Shown: piece by piece, positions 1-5,244 of the stretch
Position numbering within the stretch: position 1 is the stretch's first letter
Layout of the letters: every line of letters starts with the position of its first letter
NCBI GenBank assembly: GCA_001771235.1
Contig: METF01000231.1
Location: forward strand, 4,568-11,810
Source of the DNA: Candidatus Zhuqueibacterota bacterium RBG_16_48_16
Lineage (GTDB): Bacteria; Zhuqueibacterota; Zhuqueibacteria; Residuimicrobiales; Sediminimicrobiaceae
Direction of reading: 5' to 3'
Length of the DNA stretch: 7,243 nucleotides
Position numbers and translations under genes: made by a program
Notes under the pieces: model-generated
Database searches by the model: none
What the model saw: only the letters and a program-made list of their open reading frames with translations
Told to the model about the DNA's origin: nothing

Positions 1-308
1 TGACGGATAAGATATTGCAGCTTTTAAAGAATAAGATCAAGGAAGAAGACAAAAGACGGCTAAGAGAAAATATGAACTCGTTCATTAGAATGTACCATCC
101 GCACGAGGCCAGGGAGGATACCATATTGTTTCCGGCTTTTAAGCAGATTGTATCGCAGAATGAGTACGACTCGTTGGGCGAGGAATTCGAAGATAAGGAG
201 CACGAGCTGTTTGGCGATGATGGTTTCGCAACAATTATCGACCAGGTAGCTTCCATTGAAAAAACGCTGGGAATTTACGACCTCTCCCAATTCACCCCGA
301 AAATATGA
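1..308 (+). CDS. Hemerythrin HHE-domain protein, C-terminal part (5' end outside window)
   Basis: The frame is open from the left edge (first full codon at 3) to TGA at 306-308, so the start lies upstream of the window. The visible 101 or so residues are the end of a hemerythrin-like four-helix bundle. The segment YHPHEAREDTILFPAF carries the His-x-x-x-Glu type metal-ligand pattern with the family's typical Leu-Phe-Pro ending. A second helix with KEHELFG supplies a further His, and the ending LGIYDLSQFTP is characteristic of the family. Such proteins bind a non-haem di-iron centre and are linked to oxygen, nitric oxide or iron handling in the cytoplasm; the role here is inferred. The gene lies 12 bp upstream of the DoxX gene and probably shares its mRNA. 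A TTG at 15 is not a convincing start because the frame continues upstream. Confidence 0.85.
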   Translation, partial: TDKILQLLKNKIKEEDKRRLRENMNSFIRMYHPHEAREDTILFPAFKQIVSQNEYDSLGEEFEDKEHELFGDDGFATIIDQVASIEKTLGIYDLSQFTPKI

Positions 309-320
309 GAGGAGGCCGGA

Positions 321-776
321 ATGCAAGGACTTTTGAAATGGGCTTCCAATGCATCCGCGCCGCGCGCTGTGATCTTGATTCGGCTGATTGTTGGCGCTGT
401 ATTTTTATCCGAAGGCATCCAGAAATTCCTGTTTCCGGCGGCTCGCGGCGTCGGAAGGTTCATCAAAATCGGCCTGCCGGCTCCGGAGTTCCTGGCCTAT
501 TTCGTTGCCGTGTTCGAAGTGGCCTGTGGCCTACTCATTCTTGTTGGATTGCTCAGCCGTCTGGCCGCCATCCCGATGATCATCAATATGTTGGTGGCGA
601 TTGCTACCACCAAGATTCCCATTTTGTTGAATGAGGGATTTTGGCAGATGGCGCACGAAGCCCGCACCGATTTCGCCATGTTGCTGGGTGCCATTTTCCT
701 GCTCCTCATTGGCGCAGGTGGCTGGTCCCTGGATGCGCTTTTGCAGCCTGATAAAAAGCCTTCGATTCATGAGTAA
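321..776 (+). CDS. DoxX family membrane protein
   Basis: This 151-residue protein starts at ATG 321 behind a strong ribosome site (GAGGAGG, 310-316). Four hydrophobic segments (about residues 17-36, 58-78, 81-97 and 117-138) fit the DoxX four-helix membrane fold. The family landmarks LIRLIVGAVFLSEGIQKF near the N-terminus and FVAVFEVACGLLILVGL in the second helix are clear. DoxX-like proteins are inner-membrane proteins tied to quinone-linked sulfur or thiol oxidation in some organisms (DoxD/DoxX of thiosulfate:quinone oxidoreductase) and to redox stress in others; the substrate here cannot be read. It lies between the hemerythrin gene and the ChrA gene, and its last 8 bp overlap the ChrA start, which suggests translational coupling. 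Confidence 0.88.
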   Translation: MQGLLKWASNASAPRAVILIRLIVGAVFLSEGIQKFLFPAARGVGRFIKIGLPAPEFLAYFVAVFEVACGLLILVGLLSRLAAIPMIINMLVAIATTKIPILLNEGFWQMAHEARTDFAMLLGAIFLLLIGAGGWSLDALLQPDKKPSIHE

Positions 777-1971
777 AGAGAAAAGCAGAATAGGTGGGCT
801 AAAGGAGCTTGCTGCACTTTTCCTCCGCCTCGGCTTTACCGCTTTTGGTGGTCCTGCAGCCCACATCGCCATGATGGAGGACGAAGTGGTGGTCAGGCGC
901 CGCTGGATGAGCCGCGAACATTTCCTCGACCTGGTGGGCGCCACCAACCTGATTCCCGGGCCCAATTCTACGGAAATGGCCATCCACGTGGGCTTTCACC
1001 GCGCCGGCTGGAAAGGGCTGCTTGTGGCTGGTGTGTGCTTCATTTTACCTGCCTCACTCATTACGCTCGGCTTTGCCTGGTTCTATGTCCAATACGGCCA
1101 GGTGCCGCAGGTTGCACCTTTTCTATTTGGAATAAAACCGGCTGTGCTGGCCATCATTATTGCCGCCGTCTGGCGGCTGGGACAAAGTGCGGCAAAAAGC
1201 TGGCAGTTGGCTGTCATCGGACTGGTTGTAGCCGGGCTTGCCATGAGCGGCGTAAATGAGGTTTTGGCCATTCTCACAGGCGGAATTATTGGCATGGCCT
1301 GGCTGCTTCTTATGGATAAATGGAAGCGTACTGGGGGACAAAAGGGATCCGGGCTGATCCTTACGACACTGTGCGCCCTTTCGCTGCAAATGCCCCGCAG
1401 GACGCTGGCGCTGGTTGCTGAAAATGCGGCCACAATCGCTGGCGCTATTTCGCTGGCAAAACTGGGACTGATATTTCTCAAGATCGGCTCGGTGCTGTTC
1501 GGCAGCGGCTACGTGCTAATTGCTTACCTGGATGGGGAGTTGGTTCAAGGACTGGGCTGGCTGACCCGACAACAGTTGCTGGACGCCATCGCCATTGGGC
1601 AATTCACGCCGGGGCCGGTGCTGTCCACGGCCACATTTATTGGATATGTAATTCAAGGGGGCTTGGGCGCGCTGGTCGCCACGGCGGGCATTTTCCTGCC
1701 TTCGTTTATCTTTGTTGTGCTGTTAAATCCGCTGGTGCCGAAATTACGGAAGTCCCGCATCTCCGCCCGCTTTTTGCATGCCGTCAACGTCAGTGCTGTG
1801 GGATTGATGGCAGCCGTCCTGTTAATGCTGGGCAGCCAGGTTCTTTTGGAATGGAAAGCCGGAATTATTTTTGTCCCCAGCGCCGCCATGACTCTTTTTT
1901 GGCGAAAGGTTGGCTCCGGTTGGATTATTGCCGGCGGGGCGTTGTTGGGCTATTTGCTTTTGCTTATTTAG
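769..1971 (+). CDS. chrA: ChrA-family chromate/anion transporter (two-domain)
   Basis: This 400-residue membrane protein is the usual size of long-chain CHR transporters, which have two homologous halves. The N-terminal half holds GFTAFGGPAAH (residues 22-32) and LIPGPNSTEM (61-70). The C-terminal half repeats the pattern as FGSGYV (244-249) and QFTPGP (278-283). Characterised members export chromate, probably in exchange for another ion or driven by proton motive force; many homologues have no proven substrate, so chromate is family-based. I start at ATG 769, within the ATGAGTAA overlap with the DoxX stop, because homology begins at about residue 10. An upstream in-frame ATG at 631 would add 46 residues that merely shadow DoxX. 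The TAG stop is at 1969-1971, and no hairpin terminator is seen before the convergent gene. Confidence 0.9.
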   Translation: MSKEKSRIGGLKELAALFLRLGFTAFGGPAAHIAMMEDEVVVRRRWMSREHFLDLVGATNLIPGPNSTEMAIHVGFHRAGWKGLLVAGVCFILPASLITLGFAWFYVQYGQVPQVAPFLFGIKPAVLAIIIAAVWRLGQSAAKSWQLAVIGLVVAGLAMSGVNEVLAILTGGIIGMAWLLLMDKWKRTGGQKGSGLILTTLCALSLQMPRRTLALVAENAATIAGAISLAKLGLIFLKIGSVLFGSGYVLIAYLDGELVQGLGWLTRQQLLDAIAIGQFTPGPVLSTATFIGYVIQGGLGALVATAGIFLPSFIFVVLLNPLVPKLRKSRISARFLHAVNVSAVGLMAAVLLMLGSQVLLEWKAGIIFVPSAAMTLFWRKVGSGWIIAGGALLGYLLLLI

Positions 1972-1999
1972 CGGATATCAAATCCAAATGTTGGGAAAA

Positions 2000-2284
2000 T
2001 CATGGGAAAAAAACCAATTTGACAAGCATGGCAATGATGCCGCCAAACAGAGATAAAAACACGCTGAACATCAGTTTCTGGCCGGTTTCTAATTTTGCGA
2101 TGCGCACGCCCAATGTGGTCTCTATATTTCCAATGCGCTCGCCCAATGTGGTCTCTACATTTCCAACGTGCTTGCTCAGTTTCGAATCCAATTGGCTTAA
2201 TCGCCCGCTTAGGCTCGAATCCAATTGGCTTATACGCTCATTAAATTCGGCTCGCAGTTCTGCAATATCAGCCTTTGTTGCCAT
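2000..2284 (-). CDS. Small membrane-anchored coiled-coil protein with five 11-residue repeats
   Basis: This 94-residue protein starts at ATG 2284, 7 bp past the stop of the preceding minus-strand gene, whose final codons supply a GGAAG ribosome site. After MATKADIAELRAEFNER, residues 18-72 form five consecutive 11-residue units with hydrophobic residues at positions 1, 4 and 8 (such as ISQLDSSLSGR and VGNVETTLGER). A single hydrophobic helix follows at about 72-92 (MFSVFLSLFGGIIAMLVKLV), then a short end. Hendecad repeats give a near-straight coiled coil, so this is probably a C-terminally membrane-anchored oligomer with its coil in the cytoplasm. It resembles in style the short CCDC90/DUF1640-like proteins of bacteria; function unknown. 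A longer in-frame start at 2365 would overlap the upstream gene and is less likely. Confidence 0.65.
   Translation of the reverse strand: MATKADIAELRAEFNERISQLDSSLSGRLSQLDSKLSKHVGNVETTLGERIGNIETTLGVRIAKLETGQKLMFSVFLSLFGGIIAMLVKLVFFP
2069..2233 (-). repeat. Five in-frame 33-bp repeats encoding hendecads
   Basis: The DNA for residues 18-72 of the coiled-coil gene consists of five diverged 33-bp units. The first two are close to one another (both carry CCAATTGGCTTA/T on the + strand, 2191-2231) and the third and fourth are close to one another (both carry CCCAATGTGGTCTCTA, 2110-2158). This pairwise similarity suggests recent duplication of units within the gene, and that the number of units may vary between strains. 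Confidence 0.7.
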
Positions 2285-2291
2285 CGTTTTT

Positions 2292-2492
2292 TCAATTGCT
2301 TCCACGTGTTTCCAAGCGAACGATTGCGGCTGCCGGCGAGCGACGCACTTCTTCCATGTCTTCAAGCGTCAATCTGAGATGCTTCTGTATCGCTTCGTCA
2401 ATTAGCTCGCCAAGACGCTTTTCGTCAACGGTTATGTCAGCCATCATCTCTCCATTGTTAATTTGGTTCAATATAAAAGGTTCGAATTTCAT
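2292..2492 (-). CDS. Small hypothetical protein preceding the coiled-coil gene
   Basis: This 66-residue product starts at ATG 2492 behind GAGG with 6 to 7 nt spacing. A second good start is ATG 2444 (GGAG, 5 nt spacing), giving a 51-residue product that begins MADITVDEKRLGELIDEAI. The short-strand-then-helix opening ITVDE resembles small antitoxin-like or adaptor proteins, but no family can be named safely. The remainder is helical and charged (HLRLTLEDMEEV). It ends 7 bp before the coiled-coil gene, so the two are probably translated from one mRNA. Nearness to a two-gene nucleotidyltransferase module on the other strand suggests an accessory region. Function unknown. Confidence 0.5.
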   Translation of the reverse strand: MKFEPFILNQINNGEMMADITVDEKRLGELIDEAIQKHLRLTLEDMEEVRRSPAAAIVRLETRGSN

Positions 2493-2544
2493 TGTCAACC
2501 TCAATTTAGTAACCAATCGCCGGCCGCTCAAGTTTAGCGCGTCA

Positions 2545-2562
2545 TTCCGGCAGATGCAGGAA
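2545..2562. repeat. Short imperfect palindrome, REP-like remnant
   Basis: TTCCGGCA and TGCAGGAA flank a 2-nt loop with one mismatched pair, and are preceded by GTCA. The pattern recalls the dispersed GTCATTCC...GGAA palindromes of many bacterial genomes. It lies in the 225-bp gap between divergent small genes (2493-2717), which otherwise shows only AT-rich sequence. There is no T tract, so it is not a Rho-independent terminator. Confidence 0.25.
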
Positions 2563-2676
2563 CTTCCTTGTGTGTCAGAATACAAATTCCACCCATGAGT
2601 GAAGTTTTACTCAATTGTTTTTTTCGCTCTTGTTTTAGAGCCAAATTTCTTTTATTTTAGGTGCGTAAAAAGTAAC

Positions 2677-2685
2677 TGGTATTTT
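2677..2685 (+). promoter_or_regulatory. Possible extended -10 for the 70-residue/nucleotidyltransferase pair
   Basis: TGGTATTTT is an extended -10 (TGn plus TATTTT) that would start transcription near 2692 and leave a leader of about 26 nt. No good -35 is visible 16-18 bp upstream. The core TGGTAT recurs at 2706-2711, only 6 nt from the ATG, where it cannot serve as the promoter for the annotated start. Confidence 0.25.
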
Positions 2686-2717
2686 AATCGTAGCGACGAA
2701 GCTCCTGGTATAAATCC

Positions 2718-2930
2718 ATGCCACATAAAACTGCAATAGATTCTGTTCAGGCCATAATTAATATCTACAAAAAAGATATTGACAGAACGCTTATTCACGA
2801 GAATCTCAAGCTCACGGCGGAACAGCGTCTTCTTAATTTACAGAATTTCCAGGAATTTGCCTTTGAGATTCGAGAGGCTGGCAAGAAGGCTCATAAATCA
2901 AAGGTCGAGGGAAAACTTGATGACCTATGA
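2718..2930 (+). CDS. Small helical protein paired with the nucleotidyltransferase
   Basis: This 70-residue protein begins at ATG 2718; the ribosome site is weak and no alternative ATG lies downstream. It is largely helical and charged. The core INIYKKDIDRTLIHENLKLT followed by EQRLLNLQNFQEFAFEIREAGKKA is a recognisable pattern in short proteins (about 60-80 residues) encoded directly before small nucleotidyltransferases. The domain has no assigned function known to me. Its end overlaps the nucleotidyltransferase start by 11 bp, implying coupled translation and possibly a complex. An antitoxin-like or scaffold role is inferred from gene order only. Confidence 0.72.
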   Translation: MPHKTAIDSVQAIINIYKKDIDRTLIHENLKLTAEQRLLNLQNFQEFAFEIREAGKKAHKSKVEGKLDDL

Positions 2931-3432
2931 TTTTAAAAGATTAATCCCAATCCTGGTTCATCACCAGGTAAAATTTGTGATAATAGGTGGCGTAGCAGCG
3001 ATTGTGCATGGCTCAGCCCGGCTGACGTTTGACTTGGACGTGGTCTATGCCCGTGGTGAAGAAAATATTATGCGCCTGGTGCAGGCTTTGGCGCCTTATT
3101 CACCGTATCTGCGAGGAGCCCCACCAGACCTGCCATTTGTATTCGATTTAGAAACGGTTCGGAAAGGATTAAACTTTACTTTGACAACCGACCTGGGGAA
3201 TTTAGATCTGCTGGGTGAAGTTATTGGAGGCGGGACTTTTGAAGATTTGTTGCCACACTCTGAGGAAATAGAAGTGTTTGGGGTAAAGTGTCTTTGCCTG
3301 GGGCTGGAAAGGTTGATTCGCATAAAACGCGCTGCCGGTCGGCCCAGGGATTTTGAAGCTATTGCGGAATTAGAAGCCATTTTGGAAGAAAGACAAAGAA
3401 AGCCGGGCGCGCCTCAATCTCGAAAATTGTAA
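2920..3432 (+). CDS. Small MNT/AbiEii-like nucleotidyltransferase
   Basis: This 170-residue protein starts at ATG 2920, behind GAGGG with 8 nt spacing and inside the end of the preceding gene. The minimal nucleotidyltransferase signature is present: Gly23-Gly24, His30-Gly31, Arg34 and the catalytic pair Asp38-x-Asp40 in GSARLTFDLDVV. Asp96 in NLDLLGE is a candidate third metal-binding acid. The C-terminal LERLIRIKRAAGRPRD is typical of AbiEii/MNT-like and uncharacterised nucleotidyltransferases that work as stand-alone proteins. Relatives transfer nucleotides to proteins or tRNA, often in toxin-antitoxin or phage-defence modules; the target here is unknown. The TAA stop (3430-3432) lies inside the inverted repeat of an inserted element, so the native C-terminus may have ended slightly differently. 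Confidence 0.8.
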   Translation: MTYDFKRLIPILVHHQVKFVIIGGVAAIVHGSARLTFDLDVVYARGEENIMRLVQALAPYSPYLRGAPPDLPFVFDLETVRKGLNFTLTTDLGNLDLLGEVIGGGTFEDLLPHSEEIEVFGVKCLCLGLERLIRIKRAAGRPRDFEAIAELEAILEERQRKPGAPQSRKL

Positions 3433-3627
3433 CTATTCAGGCAGACGCTGAAAGGCAAAACTATTTAGGGCAAAACAATTAGCTCTACCAGATAAAGATA
3501 GATAGAACCAGTTTGGATAAATTTCAATCATGGTAAGGTGGCATTAAAGACAATACTCAAGGGCGGCTCTCAAATAGTTTTGTCCAAAATCGTTTTGCCT
3601 TTTCCAGGACAACACCTGAATAGTCAC
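3429..3627. mobile_element. 199-bp MITE-like non-autonomous element, IS66-type ends
   Basis: The ends are inverted: GTAACTATTCAGG at 3429-3441 and, on the opposite strand, GTGACTATTCAGG at 3627-3615. Homology continues inward: AAAGGCAAAACTATTT at 3451-3466 matches AAAGGCAAAACGATTT read backwards from about 3603, and a GGGCAAAAC/GGACAAAAC block follows on each side. The flanks CGAAAATT (3421-3428) and CGGAAATT (3628-3635) form an 8-bp target duplication with one mismatch. Known IS66-family elements have ends starting GTAA and make 8-bp duplications, so mobilisation by an IS66-type transposase is likely. No open frame of note lies inside. The gene-free interval 3433-3740 holds this element, a terminator, and about 66 bp without other signals. 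Confidence 0.75.
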
Positions 3628-3640
3628 CGGAAATTTTATT

Positions 3641-3674
3641 AAAAGCCCGGCACATAGATCTGCCGGGCTTTTTT
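3641..3674. terminator. Rho-independent terminator, probably bidirectional
   Basis: AAAAGCCCGGCA (3641-3652) pairs perfectly with TGCCGGGCTTTT (3661-3672) around an 8-nt loop, and six T residues end the rightward reading. Read leftward, the stem also ends in a T tract followed by AT-rich sequence. It lies between convergent transcription units: the nucleotidyltransferase from the left and the Cys-rich small gene from the right. It can therefore end both. Confidence 0.88.
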
Positions 3675-3740
3675 GAATAAATCAGCAACAAGTTATTAAG
3701 AGACAATTTTTATGATGGGCCTATTTGTCAATCCAACTTG

Positions 3741-3932
3741 TTATCCTTTATACTGACTGATCCGTTCCTGGACGCCGGCGAGCTCCTTTTCCAGCTCATC
3801 TTTGTAGCTTTTTAGACGGTCCAATTCTTCCTCAGTCGTATAGAAACGACGGAACTGCGAGCCGCTTCCGCAGCATCCGCAACTGCACCCGGGCCCATGC
3901 CCGAGCTGCTGGCTCTCTCTTGGCTGACACAT
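3741..3932 (-). CDS. Small Cys-rich coiled-coil protein, DUF5320-like tail
   Basis: This 63-residue protein starts at ATG 3932 behind a near-perfect ribosome site (AAAGGAGGTGAT). Residues 11-24 hold a dense cluster, GHGPGCSCGCCGSG (Cys16, 18, 20, 21, plus Cys2 and His12), suitable for binding metal or persulfide. Residues 30-60 form a charged helical segment starting YTTEEELDRLKSYKDELEKE, like the C-terminal coil of DUF5320-type small proteins. The same arrangement (CxCGC, then an EE-L-x-x-L coil) forms the C-terminal tail of the ArsR regulator encoded two genes upstream. It follows the acyl-CoA dehydrogenase homologue by 76 bp and ends 67 bp before the shared terminator. A metal or sulfur carrier or sensor role is inferred; function unproven. 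Confidence 0.75.
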   Translation of the reverse strand: MCQPRESQQLGHGPGCSCGCCGSGSQFRRFYTTEEELDRLKSYKDELEKELAGVQERISQYKG

Positions 3933-4008
3933 TCTCTATCACCTCCTTTCATCTCAGATGTATATTTCTTCGAATTTATAGGCGTAATCCTTCACTAATT
4001 GCAATTCC

Positions 4009-5160
4009 TTACAGCCCCAATGCCGCCCTGGCAACATCCTGCCGGAGCCATTCTGATGTTTTGAAATGCAGTGTAAGCCCCCGCGCATCGCGGAAAAGTC
4101 GCTCAACGACATAATCGCGACAATACCCATGGCCTCCGAGAACTTGTATCGCCTTATCGGTGACCTCTAACGCCATCTCGGATGCAAAAAGCTTTGCCTT
4201 AAAGCCGTGCAAAGCAGCCGATTCGGGGGAAGCATCAGCTTTTGCAGCACAGGCTTCGAGATACGCTTCTGCTGACTCGCTCCCGAGCATCATTTTTGAA
4301 ATCATAAACTGAACGGCATGGTGAGTGCCAATGGGCTGGCCGGCAATGACTCGCTCTTTGGCATGCCTCACGGCTATCTCCAAAGCCGCTTTCGCCACGC
4401 CGACCGATATGGCGGCTGCTCCATAGAACCCCCACCCTACAACGGATTTGCCTAAAACCTGTTGCCCTTCTCCTTCGGCGCCGATGAGGTTTTCTGCGGG
4501 AACCCGGCAGTCGCTAAAAAACATTTCCCTAGACGAGGTGCTCCTCAGTCCCATCTTGTCTTCAACTCGACCAAAAGAAAGGCCGGGTGCATTTTTCTCG
4601 ATGAGCAAGGCGCTCAGTCCCTGTGAACCTTTTGCCGGATCGGTCCTGACCAGAACCAGGTAAACATCAGCTTCGCCTCCGGAAGTGATAAAGAATTTGG
4701 AGCCATTTACTATGTATGAACCGCCATTTCTGACAGCCTTTGTTGCTATTGCGCCGGAATTGCTTCCTGAATCCCGCTCGTGAACGGCAAAGGCTCCGAG
4801 CGCCCGGCAGCGCAGCATTTCCGGCAGCCATTTTTCCCTTAGAGCGTCGCTTCCAGCGATCTCAATAGCCTTTGCCACAACCGAGTGAGAGGTGTAGATG
4901 AGCGCTGTCGATGCGCAGCCCTTCGCAAGCTCCTGCACCACAGCCGCAAAAGTCGATCTGACTTCGCCAACGCCGCCGTACGCCTCGGAAATAATCAAGC
5001 CGGGCAGTCCCGCTTCTCCGAGGACACGAATGGCTTCTTCAGGGAATGTCCCTGATCGATCATTTTCCGAGGCTAAAGGGGCCAATCGCTCTTTGGCGAT
5101 TTGCGAAACAAGCTCCCGAATCTCCATTTGCTGTTCTATGGCATTGCTACTCTTTTCCAC
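4009..5160 (-). CDS. Acyl-CoA dehydrogenase homologue with altered catalytic site
   Basis: This 383-residue protein has the full acyl-CoA dehydrogenase fold and usual length. It shows an N-terminal helical domain with LPGLIISEAYGGVG (52-65), a central beta domain with YIVNGSKFFITSGGEADVYL (149-168), and a C-terminal helical domain with QVLGGHGYCRDYVVERLFRDAR (339-360). Family members are FAD flavoproteins that oxidise acyl-CoA and pass electrons to ETF. Two landmarks differ: the usual Thr-Glu-Pro-x-x-Gly-Ser-Asp reads HERDSGSN (127-134), and the IYEGTxEIQR segment carrying the catalytic Glu reads LHFKTSEWLR (364-373), with Phe366 in place of that Glu. The start is GTG 5160, with GGAG 10 nt upstream. 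It lies 84 bp after the ArsR gene, probably under its control. Substrate unknown; it may be a non-canonical flavoenzyme. Confidence 0.88.
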   Translation of the reverse strand: MEKSSNAIEQQMEIRELVSQIAKERLAPLASENDRSGTFPEEAIRVLGEAGLPGLIISEAYGGVGEVRSTFAAVVQELAKGCASTALIYTSHSVVAKAIEIAGSDALREKWLPEMLRCRALGAFAVHERDSGSNSGAIATKAVRNGGSYIVNGSKFFITSGGEADVYLVLVRTDPAKGSQGLSALLIEKNAPGLSFGRVEDKMGLRSTSSREMFFSDCRVPAENLIGAEGEGQQVLGKSVVGWGFYGAAAISVGVAKAALEIAVRHAKERVIAGQPIGTHHAVQFMISKMMLGSESAEAYLEACAAKADASPESAALHGFKAKLFASEMALEVTDKAIQVLGGHGYCRDYVVERLFRDARGLTLHFKTSEWLRQDVARAALGL

Positions 5161-5186
5161 GGTTGTTCTTCTCCATTTCTGTTAAA

Positions 5187-5222
5187 AAAATATTTCTGAT
5201 TTAGTATTTTAGCAATTACTAA
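5187..5222 (-). promoter_or_regulatory. Possible promoter with operator-like palindrome before the dehydrogenase gene
   Basis: On the minus strand, TTGCTA (5215-5210) and TATTTT (5192-5187) are 17 bp apart, a fair sigma70-like pair. The + strand sequence TTAGCAATTACTAA (5209-5222) is a 14-bp palindrome with one mismatched pair, and it covers the -35. It resembles the core of the palindrome upstream of the ArsR gene. The dehydrogenase and Cys-rich genes may therefore have their own ArsR-responsive promoter in addition to read-through. Confidence 0.35.
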
Positions 5223-5244
5223 CATACATGACAAAAAAAAGAGA

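Noticed and set aside
631..768. N-terminal extension of ChrA from ATG 631
   Set aside because: The 46 extra residues are the +1-frame shadow of DoxX codons. ATG 769 overlaps the DoxX stop in a typical coupling arrangement and lies at the start of homology.
531..983. Long antisense open frames across DoxX and ChrA (also 1083-1481 and others)
   Set aside because: They are opposite well-recognised membrane-protein genes, have no ribosome sites or family features, and follow from the codon bias of the sense strand.
2285..2365. 27-residue N-terminal extension of the coiled-coil protein
   Set aside because: It lies almost wholly within the upstream minus-strand small gene and lacks repeat or coil character. 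The start at 2284 has a GGAAG site and fits the gene spacing.
2706..2714. TGGTATAAA as the promoter of the 2718 gene
   Set aside because: It is a fine extended -10 in sequence, but transcription would begin at or inside the start codon. The similar site at 2677-2685 is better placed, although still weak.
3429..3627. A structured RNA or CRISPR-like repeat instead of a mobile element
   Set aside because: Only two inverted arms exist, and the 8-bp flanking duplication and reconstructable empty site favour transposition. No regularly spaced repeat units are present.
4898..5185. Plus-strand open frame over the start of the dehydrogenase gene
   Set aside because: Its translation shows no domain, and the minus strand encodes an unmistakable acyl-CoA dehydrogenase fold.
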